Shown piece by piece: positions 26,813 through 38,790 of a DNA stretch of 64,000 bases; positions within the stretch are counted from its first letter, which is position 1, and each line of letters starts with the position of its first letter. Below the pieces are notes generated by a model, which was not told the origin of the DNA, searched no databases, and saw only the letters and a program-made list of their open reading frames with translations. Where the stretch lies: positions 6,328,187 through 6,392,186 of the forward strand of contig NW_025062475.1 in NCBI RefSeq assembly GCF_000002995.4, given 5' to 3'. Source of the stretch: Brugia malayi. Lineage: Eukaryota > Nematoda > Chromadorea > Rhabditida > Onchocercidae. The position numbers were made by a program, and so were the translations under genes.

Positions 26813-29418
26813 ATGTGGCCAAGTTGGACGGTTGTTTTTGTAATATATGTTCTCGTGGATGCTGTTGGGACTGAATGTTCCATGGATAGTTTGCCTAAGT
26901 TTGATGGGTATTTCCAATTAAAATTTTATGGTGAATTTAGCATTTTGTGGGACTTTGTGTGTTTGGAAAGGATTTCTTATCTTTTCAACGTAACCGCTGA
27001 ACTTTTTCCAAACGTGGCGGAATATCTGTTTTAGCGAATACATTCATTATTTGCTCTCATGGGATTGTAAACTAGTGGTAACACGAAACTGGAACGGCAA
27101 TTCATTGCAAGAGTTTGCAGTTGTCTCGGATAAATTAAATATTTGTAAGTCAGATGGGACATGGAAGCTGATACATTATGTACAAATTCATCCCGGAATA
27201 CAGCCACTTCCATTCCTGGTTTTTTTCATTTATTTTCACAAGGAAAATGGCACTAATACGAATATATGGAGAGTAGTGAAGTAAATTTTATTTCCTTTTC
27301 TTCAAACTGTAACGAAATGATGAACTTTTCAGATGCAACAAATGGGCGTAACTGATTTGCCCGGGTTAAGCAGCAATTTCTCTCTTCTATATTGCCTTCA
27401 GAAACTGAAATTTCGGTTAACTTGCTAAGAAATTTGTAATTTGCCGAGATATTTTAGGATAAATATTACTGAGATAATCTACAAGAAACGCTTGCATCGC
27501 ACAATTCTTGACAGTATCTTTACTGAATACTCAACACTTTATACAGACTATCCTCTCAAAACTTGTACTTACCATACTGTGAGCAGCATTTACTGTTTCT
27601 GGCAAAAAGGTATCAAACAATGGGCACAGCTATATAATGTGTCGAGAAGTAATGCAGTGCCGGAATACAGGTTCCTTTTGGATGGTGAATCTGAAGCTCA
27701 GAAAATGATTAGAAATAAGAAGAAATTCAGGAAATTCAAATTCATGGATGGATTTGTTGATGTAAGGGACTTCAGTTTGCAGAGCAGCTGGTGAAGCATT
27801 TTATTTGGAAGGACATCCGAATTTTGGTGAGATCGTAGGCAGTTTGCCTGGACCCATTCCACGAATGCTTATGTTTGATTACAAAGTACGAGGCTGGTTC
27901 TATGAAGTGCCAATTGTAACAAACTATACAGCGCCAGGACGACGGGTTCAAGAAATGCGGAGGATTGAGAAGGTATTTAAGATTATTTTTTTAAAAGATG
28001 AAAAGTTAAGTTTTTATTGGTATGTTTATGTATGAGCACGTCATGCTTGCTTTTTTCAACATCTTTTTTTCTCCCAAATCGTGTAATTTAAACCCAATTG
28101 TTCAGAAGTTATTAGTTTAAAAGTTTTGATGAGCACGTCATCATGAATCGCAACCGCTGTTTTTAGATCATGTTGGTCACTATTGTGTCATTCAAAAATT
28201 AGGTTTTCTGAAACTCTTCAGATCCATAAAGTGTATTATTTGATTTAACTCTAAAATTAGTCATTAAATATATTTTCAAACATTACAAGAAAATAAGAAT
28301 CCCTACCATCCTTTTATTAGTAAACTATTATATGTGTCTCATTTTGCCTTTTTGTTTAAAATTTGTTTGATCACATTTTTTAACCAGATACAAGGTAAAT
28401 TAGGGCAAGTAGCTGCGATGAGCATCCAATCATTTATTGTCAGTGATTGCTATGGTTCTATGTGTAAATACTGGTACAATTCATTAGGTCAGGTTAGTTC
28501 ATTATTTGGTTTTATTTCGATAAGTCAAAACTTTTTAATTCAAATAAGAACTGAAATTTATAGTTTTAAGATTTTTCCATAGACAACATTTTTTTCCACA
28601 ATTTTTTCTACAGCACAACATTTTTATATATTATTCTCCAATGGATTAATTAGATTTATTTTAATTTTTTTTTGTAATCATCTTTATACACAATTCCTTT
28701 TCATATATCTAAAATATATCGATGTCAAATGTCACCTTCCGTTTTAATATAGTTAAATAATAAAGTGGTTTTGAATTAAATCATTTTTTGATCTCTTTTG
28801 ATACATTTTATAAAACGGTTTTGTTGCGTTAATTTTATTTAATTTAAGGATTAATGAAGTATTACTGACTGATGCTTTAATTCATTCAGTAAGTAATTCG
28901 TTGATATCAAAATGTTTTGAATATATGAAAAGAATATGATATGCTTAAAGTGAGCTTCGCCTAAGGGAGCAACACTTGAAATAATAATTCTATTATTACT
29001 GGTACAAATTTTTGTGCAAATAATTCGTCAAAAGTTAGTAGTAATTGAAATTCAAATTGAAATCACATCTCACTGAATTTAAAATTAATAATAGATCGCT
29101 AAGGCAACCACAACATGCATCTTTACATCATCATCTGATGCTGTTTCGGGTGTATTCGAGATGTTCCGTAACTTTCTGATGCCAATACGACCGGAATTAG
29201 AAGGATGTCCATCCTTACAAGTCATCAAAACATTTGCATCGAAGCCAAGACAAGAGGAAATTGTGGCTAAGCAATGGATGGAACACTGCATGGTGGTTAT
29301 TTATGCGTTCACGATCGCATTTGTGCTCACCATAAAGATTCTGATGGAAGTTTGTATTCTGACCGTATCTTCGAGCAATGCTTCACAACATTTTACAAGT
29401 GTTTATTTTTCGGATTAA
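26813..29418 (+). CDS. Unrecognised secreted/type I membrane protein (397 aa model)
   Basis: Exons 26813-26907, 27035-27218, 27333-27415, 27458-27670, 27783-27972, 28388-28492 and 29095-29418 join in frame to 397 residues. The start MWPSWTVVFVIYVLVDAVG is a good signal peptide; an upstream in-frame ATG at 26744 is possible but would bury it. The ectodomain is Cys-rich, with N-glycosylation sequons (NIT, NVS, NYT) and a conserved-looking block GSLPGPIPRMLMFDYKVRGW followed by FYEVPIVTNYTAPGRR. Near the C-terminus MVVIYAFTIAFVLTIKIL is a membrane segment, followed by a short tail. I do not recognise the family; it may be nematode-specific. The 42-nt intron 27416-27457 and the intron 27671-27782 (whose retention would shift frame) are the weak points, so a decayed gene cannot be fully excluded. 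Confidence 0.6.
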
Positions 29419-30370
29419 CTGCAGGTTAATTTCTTGTATTTATTCGCCGAATTTACTTTAAAAATTCAAAAACTAATGTGAATACTTTATGATGACTTAA
29501 TACTACTTAGGTACGACTTCATATATATGGACTGTCTGTCAAGTTTCAAGTCCAAATTTGCTACTGAGCTATTAAATTATTATCAGTATGAAATGGCCCA
29601 ATGATTTCATGAATCAAGTCATAGATGGATCTTTCAAGTTTTCTAAATGCTAGTGAAATTCAATTATGAAAAATTTCAGGAAAATTATAAGTGAGTTAGC
29701 CGAGAAATTTTCAGGGTGCAGCTTAAATAGAGATTTGGAAAGCCTTGTTTGCATTTGCTGATTTTTTTCTAATAAAATGAATTTTCATAGAAGAAATATC
29801 TGTTCTGCATACTGAAAGAAATATTCTTTGATTAACTTCAGCTATTTAAACTTCCTAATAACTGAATTATGATTTTTTGGTTATGTATTAATGGTTTCTT
29901 CCATTAAGATTTCTCAATACTCACTAATTGAAAGCAATAGTGTCTATCATTTATGCCATGCTACGATGATGCTTATAAATATTATCCCAACACGAAAGTA
30001 GCGGATCTGCATAACAGATCATATTTATTAGGAATGTCAACAGTGAGTAGTAGACTTTCACTATTCCCAAAAATGTACGATTTATCAAAATCTTAATTTG
30101 CTCCTTTTTTTGCGATGCGTTAAGAAAAAATTTTTTAAGTTCTGATAAGCAAGTAATAGAACAATATGTATTTGTAAAATTGACTAATATGAAAGTTTTG
30201 TTGTCCAGGATTTTCATATCTCATCTATATAGTTTACATATGAAATTATCAATTTGATAACTAAAATATTGAGTCATCTACGATTACAATTTGTATGTCT
30301 TCAATATTATCTGCAATTATGATGTGAGGATATCGTGATTGAGCATTGTAGAACCAAACTTTTAATTTAG

Positions 30371-30471
30371 ATCAAGGAAGCCAGTTATGATGTGACTTAG
30401 TAATTTTATGATGTGCTTAGTAATTTTGACTTAGTAATTTAGAAATAATCAAGGAAGCCAGTTATGATGTG
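30371..30471 (+). repeat. Pair of 24-nt direct repeats
   Basis: The 24-nt units 30371-30394 and 30448-30471 (atcaaggaagccagttatga, then tgtg) are identical. The 53 nt between them contain three copies of cttagtaattt-like sequence, so the block looks like a small tandem duplication. Confidence 0.9.
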
Positions 30472-32348
30472 TGATCGCCACTTTGCTTATCTCTGCGAAG
30501 ACTGAACATTGTCCCCACACCGTTGGACAACAGGTATAGAAGGACTAATTGATGATAATATCCTGAGTCTTATCAGGAACAGGATACTTGAGTTTATGCC
30601 AAACCTGTAGCTGAATCAACATCGCTAGATAAAGATAAAGAGAAATGAGTGAAGAAGCGACCGATGAGGACGCGGTATTTTGGACAATAAGATAAGCAGT
30701 AGGTGAGAAACGATTTTAGATCAGATCATGTTTCTTTTGTGTTCTGCAAGAATGCGAAACATCGCACATATCCAATTTGGATAACAATACCTTGCACTGC
30801 TCCACAAGGTTCCAGGAAGTTTCCCGGTGCGACTACTGTAAACACATATGTGTGAAGGAGAGAAACAGTCCGGGAGAGATTCATTTCACCATCTCATGTT
30901 AGAGGCAGAGATGTAACTGCAGGGCTGGAAGGGAAAGGTATCCCATTCATCTGGCGGCCACTCTCTCAGGATACCATCATGATATCTACCTTTTCGGTAG
31001 TGTCAACTACCCTCTCCCATCCTCAGTTCTGTCAACGGCAGAGGCTTTCCACTTTCTTTAAAACCTATAAATTCTTTTCATCAGTTTCTATTTGTTTGTT
31101 ATTCCTCCCCCGCCTGTTCTTAGTTTTTTTTTTCACTTCACATATCAAATCCTATATGTATGTCATCAGCACCACCTCTTCTTTAAACTCCTTTTATTCT
31201 TTACTTTCCTTCATTCATGTCTTTGTTTTCTTTTCCAAACTAGCTACCGTAACCTTTGAGATGAACTTTGTCCTTTCTGAAATCTACCTCTCTGTCCTCG
31301 ATATTAAATTGTCATCCCTACTTCTGCCGTGCATCTTTCTATTTCTTTCAGAAACAAAGCTTCCTCCTTTCTTCATGGAAACACTTACAAAATCTACCGG
31401 CTACTGTAATCTACTTTTGTTAATTTCAAATCCTCAAGTTGCTTATAAGGACAAAATGTGAGTGTAATGTATCATTCACTCTTACCAATCGTAAACATCT
31501 TCGATGCTTAAAGCTTGTCATACAGTAATATCAACCTATCCATAATTTTCTTGACTGAACACGTTCCACAATGCACATCAACAAATAAAAGTGATCGTTG
31601 ATTTGCACAATGAACGTTCCCATCATTAATTTAAATAATGTGTCGAACCCATTGTTTCAAATAAAAGTTTTGCAGGATTAAAACTCGTTAGAAGGCACAT
31701 ATTAGTCGAACAAATATCCACTTCATTTATTTTGGAAGACTGAATTTTTCATCAGCATTTTCGTGAAATTTATAATTATGCCATGCGGCTATGCACCAGG
31801 ATTCAGATAGTAACAATAATGAGAAAAAAAACGACGTGAAATAGGTCAGAAAGAGCGTAGTAATGTAGCATGTTACAATTTTCCGTTACAGAATATCGAA
31901 AATGATTCCAGCTAGATCAAGATAATCCATAAAATAATTGTACCATGTTGTGCAGAAACCTACTAAGAGAGAGGTAAAAAGTAGATCTATCTTTTTTGTA
32001 GGCCTTTTTTAAAAGCAAAATCCAATATGACTGTAACTGCCATCATTCACAAAGGGGCTTCTATTTTCATCGTTTTTAATCAAAAGTCTTGAATGACTGT
32101 TCTCCCACAATTGCCAGGTTATTTGTGGAGGTCGAGAGAGAAAGGAATGGGAAGTTAATTTACATTCGCAGGAATGACAAACTTTCACCTGTGAGTTGTT
32201 TATTTAAATAGATTGTAGAGATTTAAAGAGCGACGACGCATGAAGTTATCAGTATATCTTCCATTGCTGTTGCTATCACTTGTAAGAGTGCAAATGTTAC
32301 ACTCAGATGATAAGGTGCAGTCAAATAATTACCGCTATTCTTGTATGT

Positions 32349-32543
32349 CCGGAAAAGTTGCAATCGCTACCGTGATTCGTAACAGTAATCGCCGAAACAC
32401 TGAACTGGGATTCGCACTAACCTTTAACTTTAACAACCAAGAAGATTAAAAGGAAATGAAATGGTCTCTGATATGGGAATGCAACTATTCATCTGGCTAG
32501 TGTCCAGTACACTATCATCCGGTAGCGATTGCAACTTTTCCGG
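32349..32543. repeat. Perfect 24-bp inverted repeat, 147-nt spacer
   Basis: The left arm 32349-32372 begins ccggaaaagttgc and ends cgctaccg. The right arm 32520-32543 is its exact reverse complement. No transposase or target-site duplication is seen. Confidence 0.9.
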
Positions 32544-33367
32544 ACTTTTCCGGAGGTCACTTGTCCATCTCAACTCACCCACTCATCTCTTTACAGTATT
32601 TACAACCCTCTCTTCGACCCAACCACTTCCATTTCCGAACGGTAATAACTAAGTGCGTGGGTGGACAGACCAATCACCGGCACCCTCTGTCTCTGATAAG
32701 AAGTGAAGGAATGCTTGATGGAGCAGTATCAGGTAAACTTTCAAGATACATCGCAACTGTTACGGATCGCTTCTAGCATATATACGAATGCTCTCTCAAC
32801 GGTCGCACGCTTGTCTATCTCTCGTCATATACTGAATGTATGTCCCCCACTCTCTCTTCATGTCAGCATGTTTCTCTTCCTTCTTCCCCATAATTGACAT
32901 GTTCTCCTGCTCCCCTCTCTGAGACGGTCCCTTACTTCGTATCGTTGTGTGCATTTCCTCTTTCTCTTCACCCTTTCTCGTTATCGACCCAATCCCTTTA
33001 TCTTCTCTCGTATCTCATGTCACCTCAGTGTATCGTTCTCTTCTACTCTCGTATATTTTCAAAAAGCACACTTTCTCCAAATTCTGCATAGAACCTGCCA
33101 CGTGTTCCCTTGTCATTCTTGATGACTATTTCCCTTTGCATCTGTCTCACAGTTTGTACCTTCCGCTTAACTAGCACTATTTCGCATAAAAAATGTATGA
33201 TTCTCCTCTGGTGTGCACTGTCTACAAATCATCGACTCTATCGAAGAGCAGTCTCCACCCCTCGGGTAGTATATCTTCTCGCGAGCTGCTCAGTGTTCAA
33301 CGCTGTCTCCTCTGCCGCTGCCTGCCCTCTCCCTCTTTACACTTCCTTTATATATTTGTTGTTATAT

Positions 33368-33583
33368 ATGCGACTGTGTGTGTATGTGTGTGTATGCACA
33401 AATATATGTATGTGTATGTGTGCACAGTGTATGTACGTACACACAAGAATGAGAAAGGGATGAGCAGTGGTGCATCGCCCTCTCCCGCGTGTTATTTTGC
33501 CGATAAATTAGTAGGGTGTGTCTGTGTGTCCCGCACGGACATACACACACACACACAGTCACTCGCACACACACACACACATC
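33368..33583. repeat. GT and CA microsatellite cluster
   Basis: A GT/GTAT-rich block at 33368-33440 faces two CA runs at 33542-33556 and 33568-33583, so the strand can fold on itself. The ORFs across it read as simple-sequence Thr-His or Val-Cys peptides. Confidence 0.9.
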
Positions 33584-33759
33584 TCGTCCGTCCACTTCAG
33601 TTATATATTTTTCTCACTTATTATATTCCATTCCATCTATGTTTTTAAGTATTTGTTTAGTGTCACCTTGAATGGATGGACAGACAGAGAGACAGACACG
33701 ACTGCCCAAGTTGTACTCATTTTCAAAACAACGAGGACTGCTTCCCGCCTTGCGAACGG

Positions 33760-33824
33760 CTCACTCATATCGTGTGCTGGAGGTCAGGGTGCATGCCTGA
33801 CCTCCATTACAAGATATGAGTGAG
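33760..33824. other. Long imperfect hairpin
   Basis: ctcactcatatc (33760-33771) pairs with 33813-33824, and ggaggtcagg (33779-33788) pairs with 33796-33805. They are separated by a 7/7 internal loop and capped by a 7-nt loop: 22 bp of stem in 65 nt. This could be a structured RNA or a fossil inverted repeat. Confidence 0.6.
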
Positions 33825-34850
33825 GATCGAATTCCATGCAGGTCAGCTCATCCTTCCACATCAAATTGCCTTCTTGACCTCCGTTCTCCCTCTCTCTCCT
33901 CTCCTAACAACTACCGCCACCAGTGCCATTGCCACTGCATTCCTTGCACTTCATGCAGCCTCTGATAACATGCAGAATGCGTCCAAATTTAACTTATAAT
34001 TCAATTTGCATCTTTAGATAACATAGACACACACATACACACACACACTTATCCGTGTATCTATCAGTGCCTATTGGGATACGGTAGGAAGGAAGTTGGA
34101 TTTGAAATGATGAAAGGGAGCCTTGTATGGGTGACAAGGTGTACTGTAAGCAGTGAACGCTGAAGTGATTGCTGAAATAGGCATGGCTTACTTAATGCCA
34201 TACCTTAGAAAAGATGGCATTCTGTGATACCCATTCTCTTCATTTTTTATGTTAACTTGAACTGCAAAACTCTAGCCGGCTAGTGATACATATAAGTATT
34301 ATCGATAATTTTTTACCAAGATACCATGCCCTGGCTGGTTTAATGTATCCAACGGTAGATATCTACAAGGAAATAACGTTATGCATGCATATCTCACATT
34401 ACTGACATCAACTGCCGCGCTCTTGCCCGCTGCAAATTGTTCGATATTCCAATAACAATTGCTGTTCGTCCATAAAGCTTACTGTATTTCCGCAAGCAGT
34501 GGGAATATTCGTTCTAAAAGTTTTGAATCTGATCATCTTCCCGCTTTTAGTTTGTCTGTATGGCAATGAATCAGAATTTGGTACCAGCCTATTTTCAGAC
34601 TGGAAATATATCCAGCTCTGCTCCGCAGCAGGTCCATTTTTTTATCATTCATCTTCGAAAGCTTACATTCTTATAAATATTCCAGACTTGAAGTTGTTTT
34701 TTACGAGCGATTTCCTGAGGCACTCATTTGACCGTGTCTGAATTCATTTTTCTTGTGGTGATTGTTTTGAAATAAGAATCGCTCTTATTTGACTTCAGAT
34801 GTTTGGTTTTTGTTCAGGTCGAGCATTTAGTAATTGGCGATCGTGTCAGT

Positions 34851-37800
34851 ATGCTGAAAGATGAGGCGAAACCAACGATACAGGTAATATTGAGCATGCG
34901 GAGGGAAATTATATGACAGTTTTGCTTGTCATTGTTTCCATTCCCACCGTACTTATTTCAGTAAAGACTAAATACTTATCTGCAAATAATGTAATCGTGT
35001 GTAGGAGTACTCACGCCATGATGACATGTGGCATCGAGGACACACATCAAACACACCAAACTTAATACGTCAGCACCAAACTGACACATGGAATTGAAGA
35101 ACATTTGAGATGGCGTGTGACGTCCATGCTCCTTGTATGGAAACTGAGCATAACTTTCGTTCTTCTCCGTTTTCGTACTTGAAACGTGGTTAGCATTCTT
35201 CAAGCAAAACTTTAGTGGTGCATAGGTGAGTTTATCGGTCGTTCGTATGCAGTTGACAATTCTTTATCTGCTTATTGTGATGTTTAATTGCAGCTACAAG
35301 CATCCACTCCCACGGGTATGACTATTCATCCAGCAGGTGCAACTTTTTTCCAAACGACGTCCAGTAGCCCGTTCACAACAACAAATAGTGGTCCCGTTTT
35401 TCATAGCTCTACAACAGCAACTACATTTCTACCCAATTCGGTGAGCTGTTTAAAATTCATTAGTCGTGAATCTGCTCTGAATTCCTCGTCTTTATTGCAT
35501 CTACTAAACAAGCCAAAAGTTTCCCACATGCTAGAGAAGCTAGCAGGCATTAGGTTTGCAATGTATTTCTTTCTTACTTTTCATGAAAATATTTTCCAGG
35601 TGCAGAACGTCCATATACAACCAAACACCGCGGCTACGCTTAATGGACAACAAACACAGCAAGTTCGCCTTGTGCAAGCAGTCAATTCTACATCGGGCGT
35701 CAATGTCACGTCTCCTCAACATCAAGCCGCTACAGTGTTGACTGGTAAGAAATTAAATGTGGGGTTTCAAGTTGCGTATGTTAGTGTTCATAGATGAAAG
35801 GACATTATACGAAAATATTGCATAACTGTGTCTGGCCTGCTGTAATTAATAACTTTAAATTGAGCTGAAGTTTCAGTCAGGCATGAACATGTGCGGACTG
35901 CTTTGTCTTCTCCGACTTTGAAGGAATCATGATAATTTGACTTACGGATTTCATCATATGTTGTGCTAGATAAAAATTTATATTTTGCTCTTTATTTGCA
36001 GTTGTAACGGCACAGAATCCGAATGGTACAACTATGCAGATTCTTCAGCCACAAGGTGCTGAAACAGATGAGCGACGTATTGCTGCCATACTGGATTCAT
36101 ATTTCATTGAACAGCAGGCTCCAACAACATCAGTGGTTGCACCCATTACAACAGCTGCTGTAGCTGTCACAACGCCATCTGCTTATCCATCACCTGCAAG
36201 TATCGTAGCAAAGTAAGTCACGTAATTCATGGTATATATGACTTAGGGAACATAATGAGAATACAGTGCTGCATCATGGGATAAAGTGTCGGAAAAACAG
36301 ATTCATGATAATTATGTCTTAGGGATTAAGCATCTATAATTGTTTTGTAGAAATTATGTGTGAGACTTTTGGTGGTACATTTTTAGTAGTTGTAATGCTT
36401 CCGGACTTCAGATACACACGTGGGAAAGGTACAACACAAGAGAAAAAGGAAAAGGACGAAGCAAAACGAGCTAAACAAGCTGAAGCAGCACGTTTGCGGT
36501 ATCATCGGTTAAGCGCTGAGGAAAAAAGGGCGTTAAATATCAAGCGAACAATGGCGCAGAAGCGCAAAAGACAGCGTGAGAAAGAACTTGAAGAACTTGA
36601 AAATTTACTGCGTCAAACAAATGATATACAAGAGGTAGTGAGGCTTATTCTTATTTATTTCTGGGAAATCAGTTTGAGTTTAAAAACATGATCAACCATT
36701 TCAGGATCCAGATATTAATGAACAGCTGCGTGAGAAGCGGATGCGGGCACGTTGGGCTGAGGCAGCACGTTCACGTTATCAGCGTATGTCATCAGAAGAA
36801 CGCCGCGCGCATAATAATCGTAGACGGATGAGACAGATTGCTGCAACGGAAGGATTAAAGGGGCCTGACGGACAGCCCGTAATTTTCCATTTGAGTTTAC
36901 ATAGATTTGGCTGATTTTTTAAAATGATTATTTTATTATATCATGTTATTTTATACTGAATATCTAGCCTGATTTTGAAGGATATTCAAAAATCTACTTT
37001 TTCAGGACGAAGAAGCGATCAAGAGGCATATCAAGGAACAAAATGCAAAGAAGGCTGAGGCTGCCAGACTTCGTTACCATCGGATGACTGAGGAAGAAAA
37101 GAGGGCTTATAATCAGAGAAGGTCGTCTCTCTCTCCCCCTCTTTAACCCATCGTTTTCTTGCTCTTGCCCTCGTTTCATAACATTAGTCTAGAATAATGG
37201 CAGTTATTGTTCATTTTATCTAAATTTCTAAAAAATCAGATGTCACTATATATTAGTTTATTATTTATTTATTTTTTTAAATCTACTTATTCATTTATTA
37301 ATTTTAGAACGGAAGCATTCCGGCGACGACGTATGGAGGAGGAAATGTTGCTTGCAATGCCCATAGGGCGTATTAATGGAGAAGCCTTAGATCGAGCACA
37401 GCAGATTGTTGTTCGAAATGCGAAACGAGCAGAAGCTGCCAGGCTGAGGTATTGTTTATGTTAATATCACATAGATTTTTTTCATTTATGAGTATAACGT
37501 TTTGCCTTCAGAATAATGGTATATAAGCAAGAATTCCAGATATCAGAGAATGACACCGGAGCAGAGGAAAGCTTATAACCAGAAACGGTACACACCAAAA
37601 CGGAAACGACTTGAAAATTCTGAGGATAGCGAAACTAATATGAATCGTGGTCGAAAGCGTAATCAAGATGAACAGTTTGATGCACTTTCAACCTTGGAAA
37701 GAGATGTGATCAAGAGGACGCAACAAGTTTCTTTTCCATTTTTATCAGTGATGATTAGCATCTTTTATGAGTGAAATAAAGCAATATCTATTAGTATTGG

Positions 37801-38790
37801 TTTATCAAAGTTTACTTTTTACACTGTCTCTTGTTATCAGCACAAAAAAACGTTTTCAGTCCCTTGGATGCGATGTGGATATGTGAAAATTTGAAGTTTT
37901 TCTGATTAGACTATAGTGAGCAGCACTGGTAATTGTCCATATGATGAAATATGCAGTTTAGGTTAAATAATTTTTGTGCTTTATTAACTTCTCGGTTGTC
38001 GGAAAATTACAGTTTTAGGCCCAACAAGCTTTGATGCGCCAACGAGGCACTCCCTCAGCGAATGCTCCTGCCGGTGCTTACTTGACAGCACATGTTGTTC
38101 AGCAACCTCATTCAAATGTAACTACGGTTCTTCCCAGCACAGCAATAATCCCGAATAGTGGCGGTGTGTTGCCTGGTGCCACTGTGTTAGCTGCACAGAT
38201 TCAGCCATCGCAAATTCAAACCGCTCCAATTCAGACGCAGCAAGTTCAATCGCAGCAAACAAATCAGCCTATGCAGCAGCAAGCAATGACGCAGATTCCC
38301 CAGCAAGTTCAGGTACCTAGTAGAAAAGGCTTTTTTTTTCGTTTGAATTACCTTGCTTAATTTTTGATTGATAAAGTGTTAGATTTTTTGATTTAGAAAT
38401 TTATATAATTTTTCATTTTTGTTTTTCTATTTTTTCTATACCCGGATTTAAAAATTTTTTGTTCTTTATTTTTTTAATAATTTCTCAACAATTGTAGAAA
38501 ATGAAGACATAATGAATTCTTTTCGGGAAATCTTTGAGATTGAATAAGGAAAGAAATATATCTAATTGAGATTTTTCAATTGTGTTCACTCTTTCTTGCA
38601 TTTATTACCAAAGTAATCGCAGTTTCAGTTACAGCAAATCCATCCCCAACAAATCCAGAATCAATCTTCGCAGCAACAACCACAGCAGCAGATTCAATAT
38701 ACCGTAAGTCCAGCTGGGCAAATGATGGTTGGACAACATTTACAGCAACAGTTGCTTACACCATATGCGACAGTGCCTCCGAGAGCCTAA
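34851..38790 (+). CDS. Q-rich protein with four STPR-like basic repeats (paralogue A)
   Basis: Exons 34851-34883, 35294-35440, 35600-35744, 36002-36212, 36412-36634, 36705-36878, 37006-37121, 37308-37448, 37540-37726, 38019-38312 and 38623-38790 give 612 residues. The N-terminal 180 residues are Ser/Thr/Ala/Gln-rich and disordered. The middle carries four copies of a 23-residue unit of the form AEAARLRYHRMT-EEEKRAYNQRR, each followed by an Arg/Lys cluster (KRKRQ, RRRR). Repeats 1 and 2 are separated by an acidic helical linker (EKELEELENLLRQTNDI), and repeats 3 and 4 by a GRINGEALDRAQQIV linker. The C-terminus is Gln-rich (SQIQTAPIQTQQVQSQQ). The unit length and the ExxR...SxEER pattern resemble the STPR repeat of silkworm FMBP-1 and ZNF821, which binds DNA; that link is inference. 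It is a likely nuclear transcription factor. An acceptor 33 nt before the ATG suggests trans-splicing. Confidence 0.87.

Larger units (their letters stand above)
29419..34850. other. 5.4-kb gene-poor region
   Basis: No gene could be supported. It holds direct 24-nt repeats at 30371-30394 and 30448-30471, an unusual C+T-rich block (about 31000-33950), a perfect 24-bp inverted repeat (32349-32372 / 32520-32543), CA/GT microsatellites (33368-33600) and a long imperfect hairpin (33760-33824). The ORFs at 30979-31461 and 32240-32449 are noted but not accepted. The 5' UTR of the next gene starts after an acceptor at about 34818. Confidence 0.6.

Noticed and set aside
27671..27782. Frameshift in the unknown membrane protein gene
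   Set aside because: The segment can be an intron with TACAG|GTTCC donor and TTTGCAG acceptor that restores phase, so a break is not required.
30979..31461. 160-codon ORF on the plus strand
   Set aside because: It lies in the pyrimidine-rich island, reads as Ser/Phe/Leu-rich simple sequence with no domain, splice context or codon pattern.
32240..32449. 69-aa ORF starting with a signal-peptide-like MKLSVYLPLLLLSL
   Set aside because: No homology or upstream acceptor, and half of it overlaps the inverted repeat; chance cannot be excluded.
33193..33823. Overlapping ORFs of 77-151 codons on both strands
   Set aside because: Translations of CA/GT microsatellites and pyrimidine-rich DNA.
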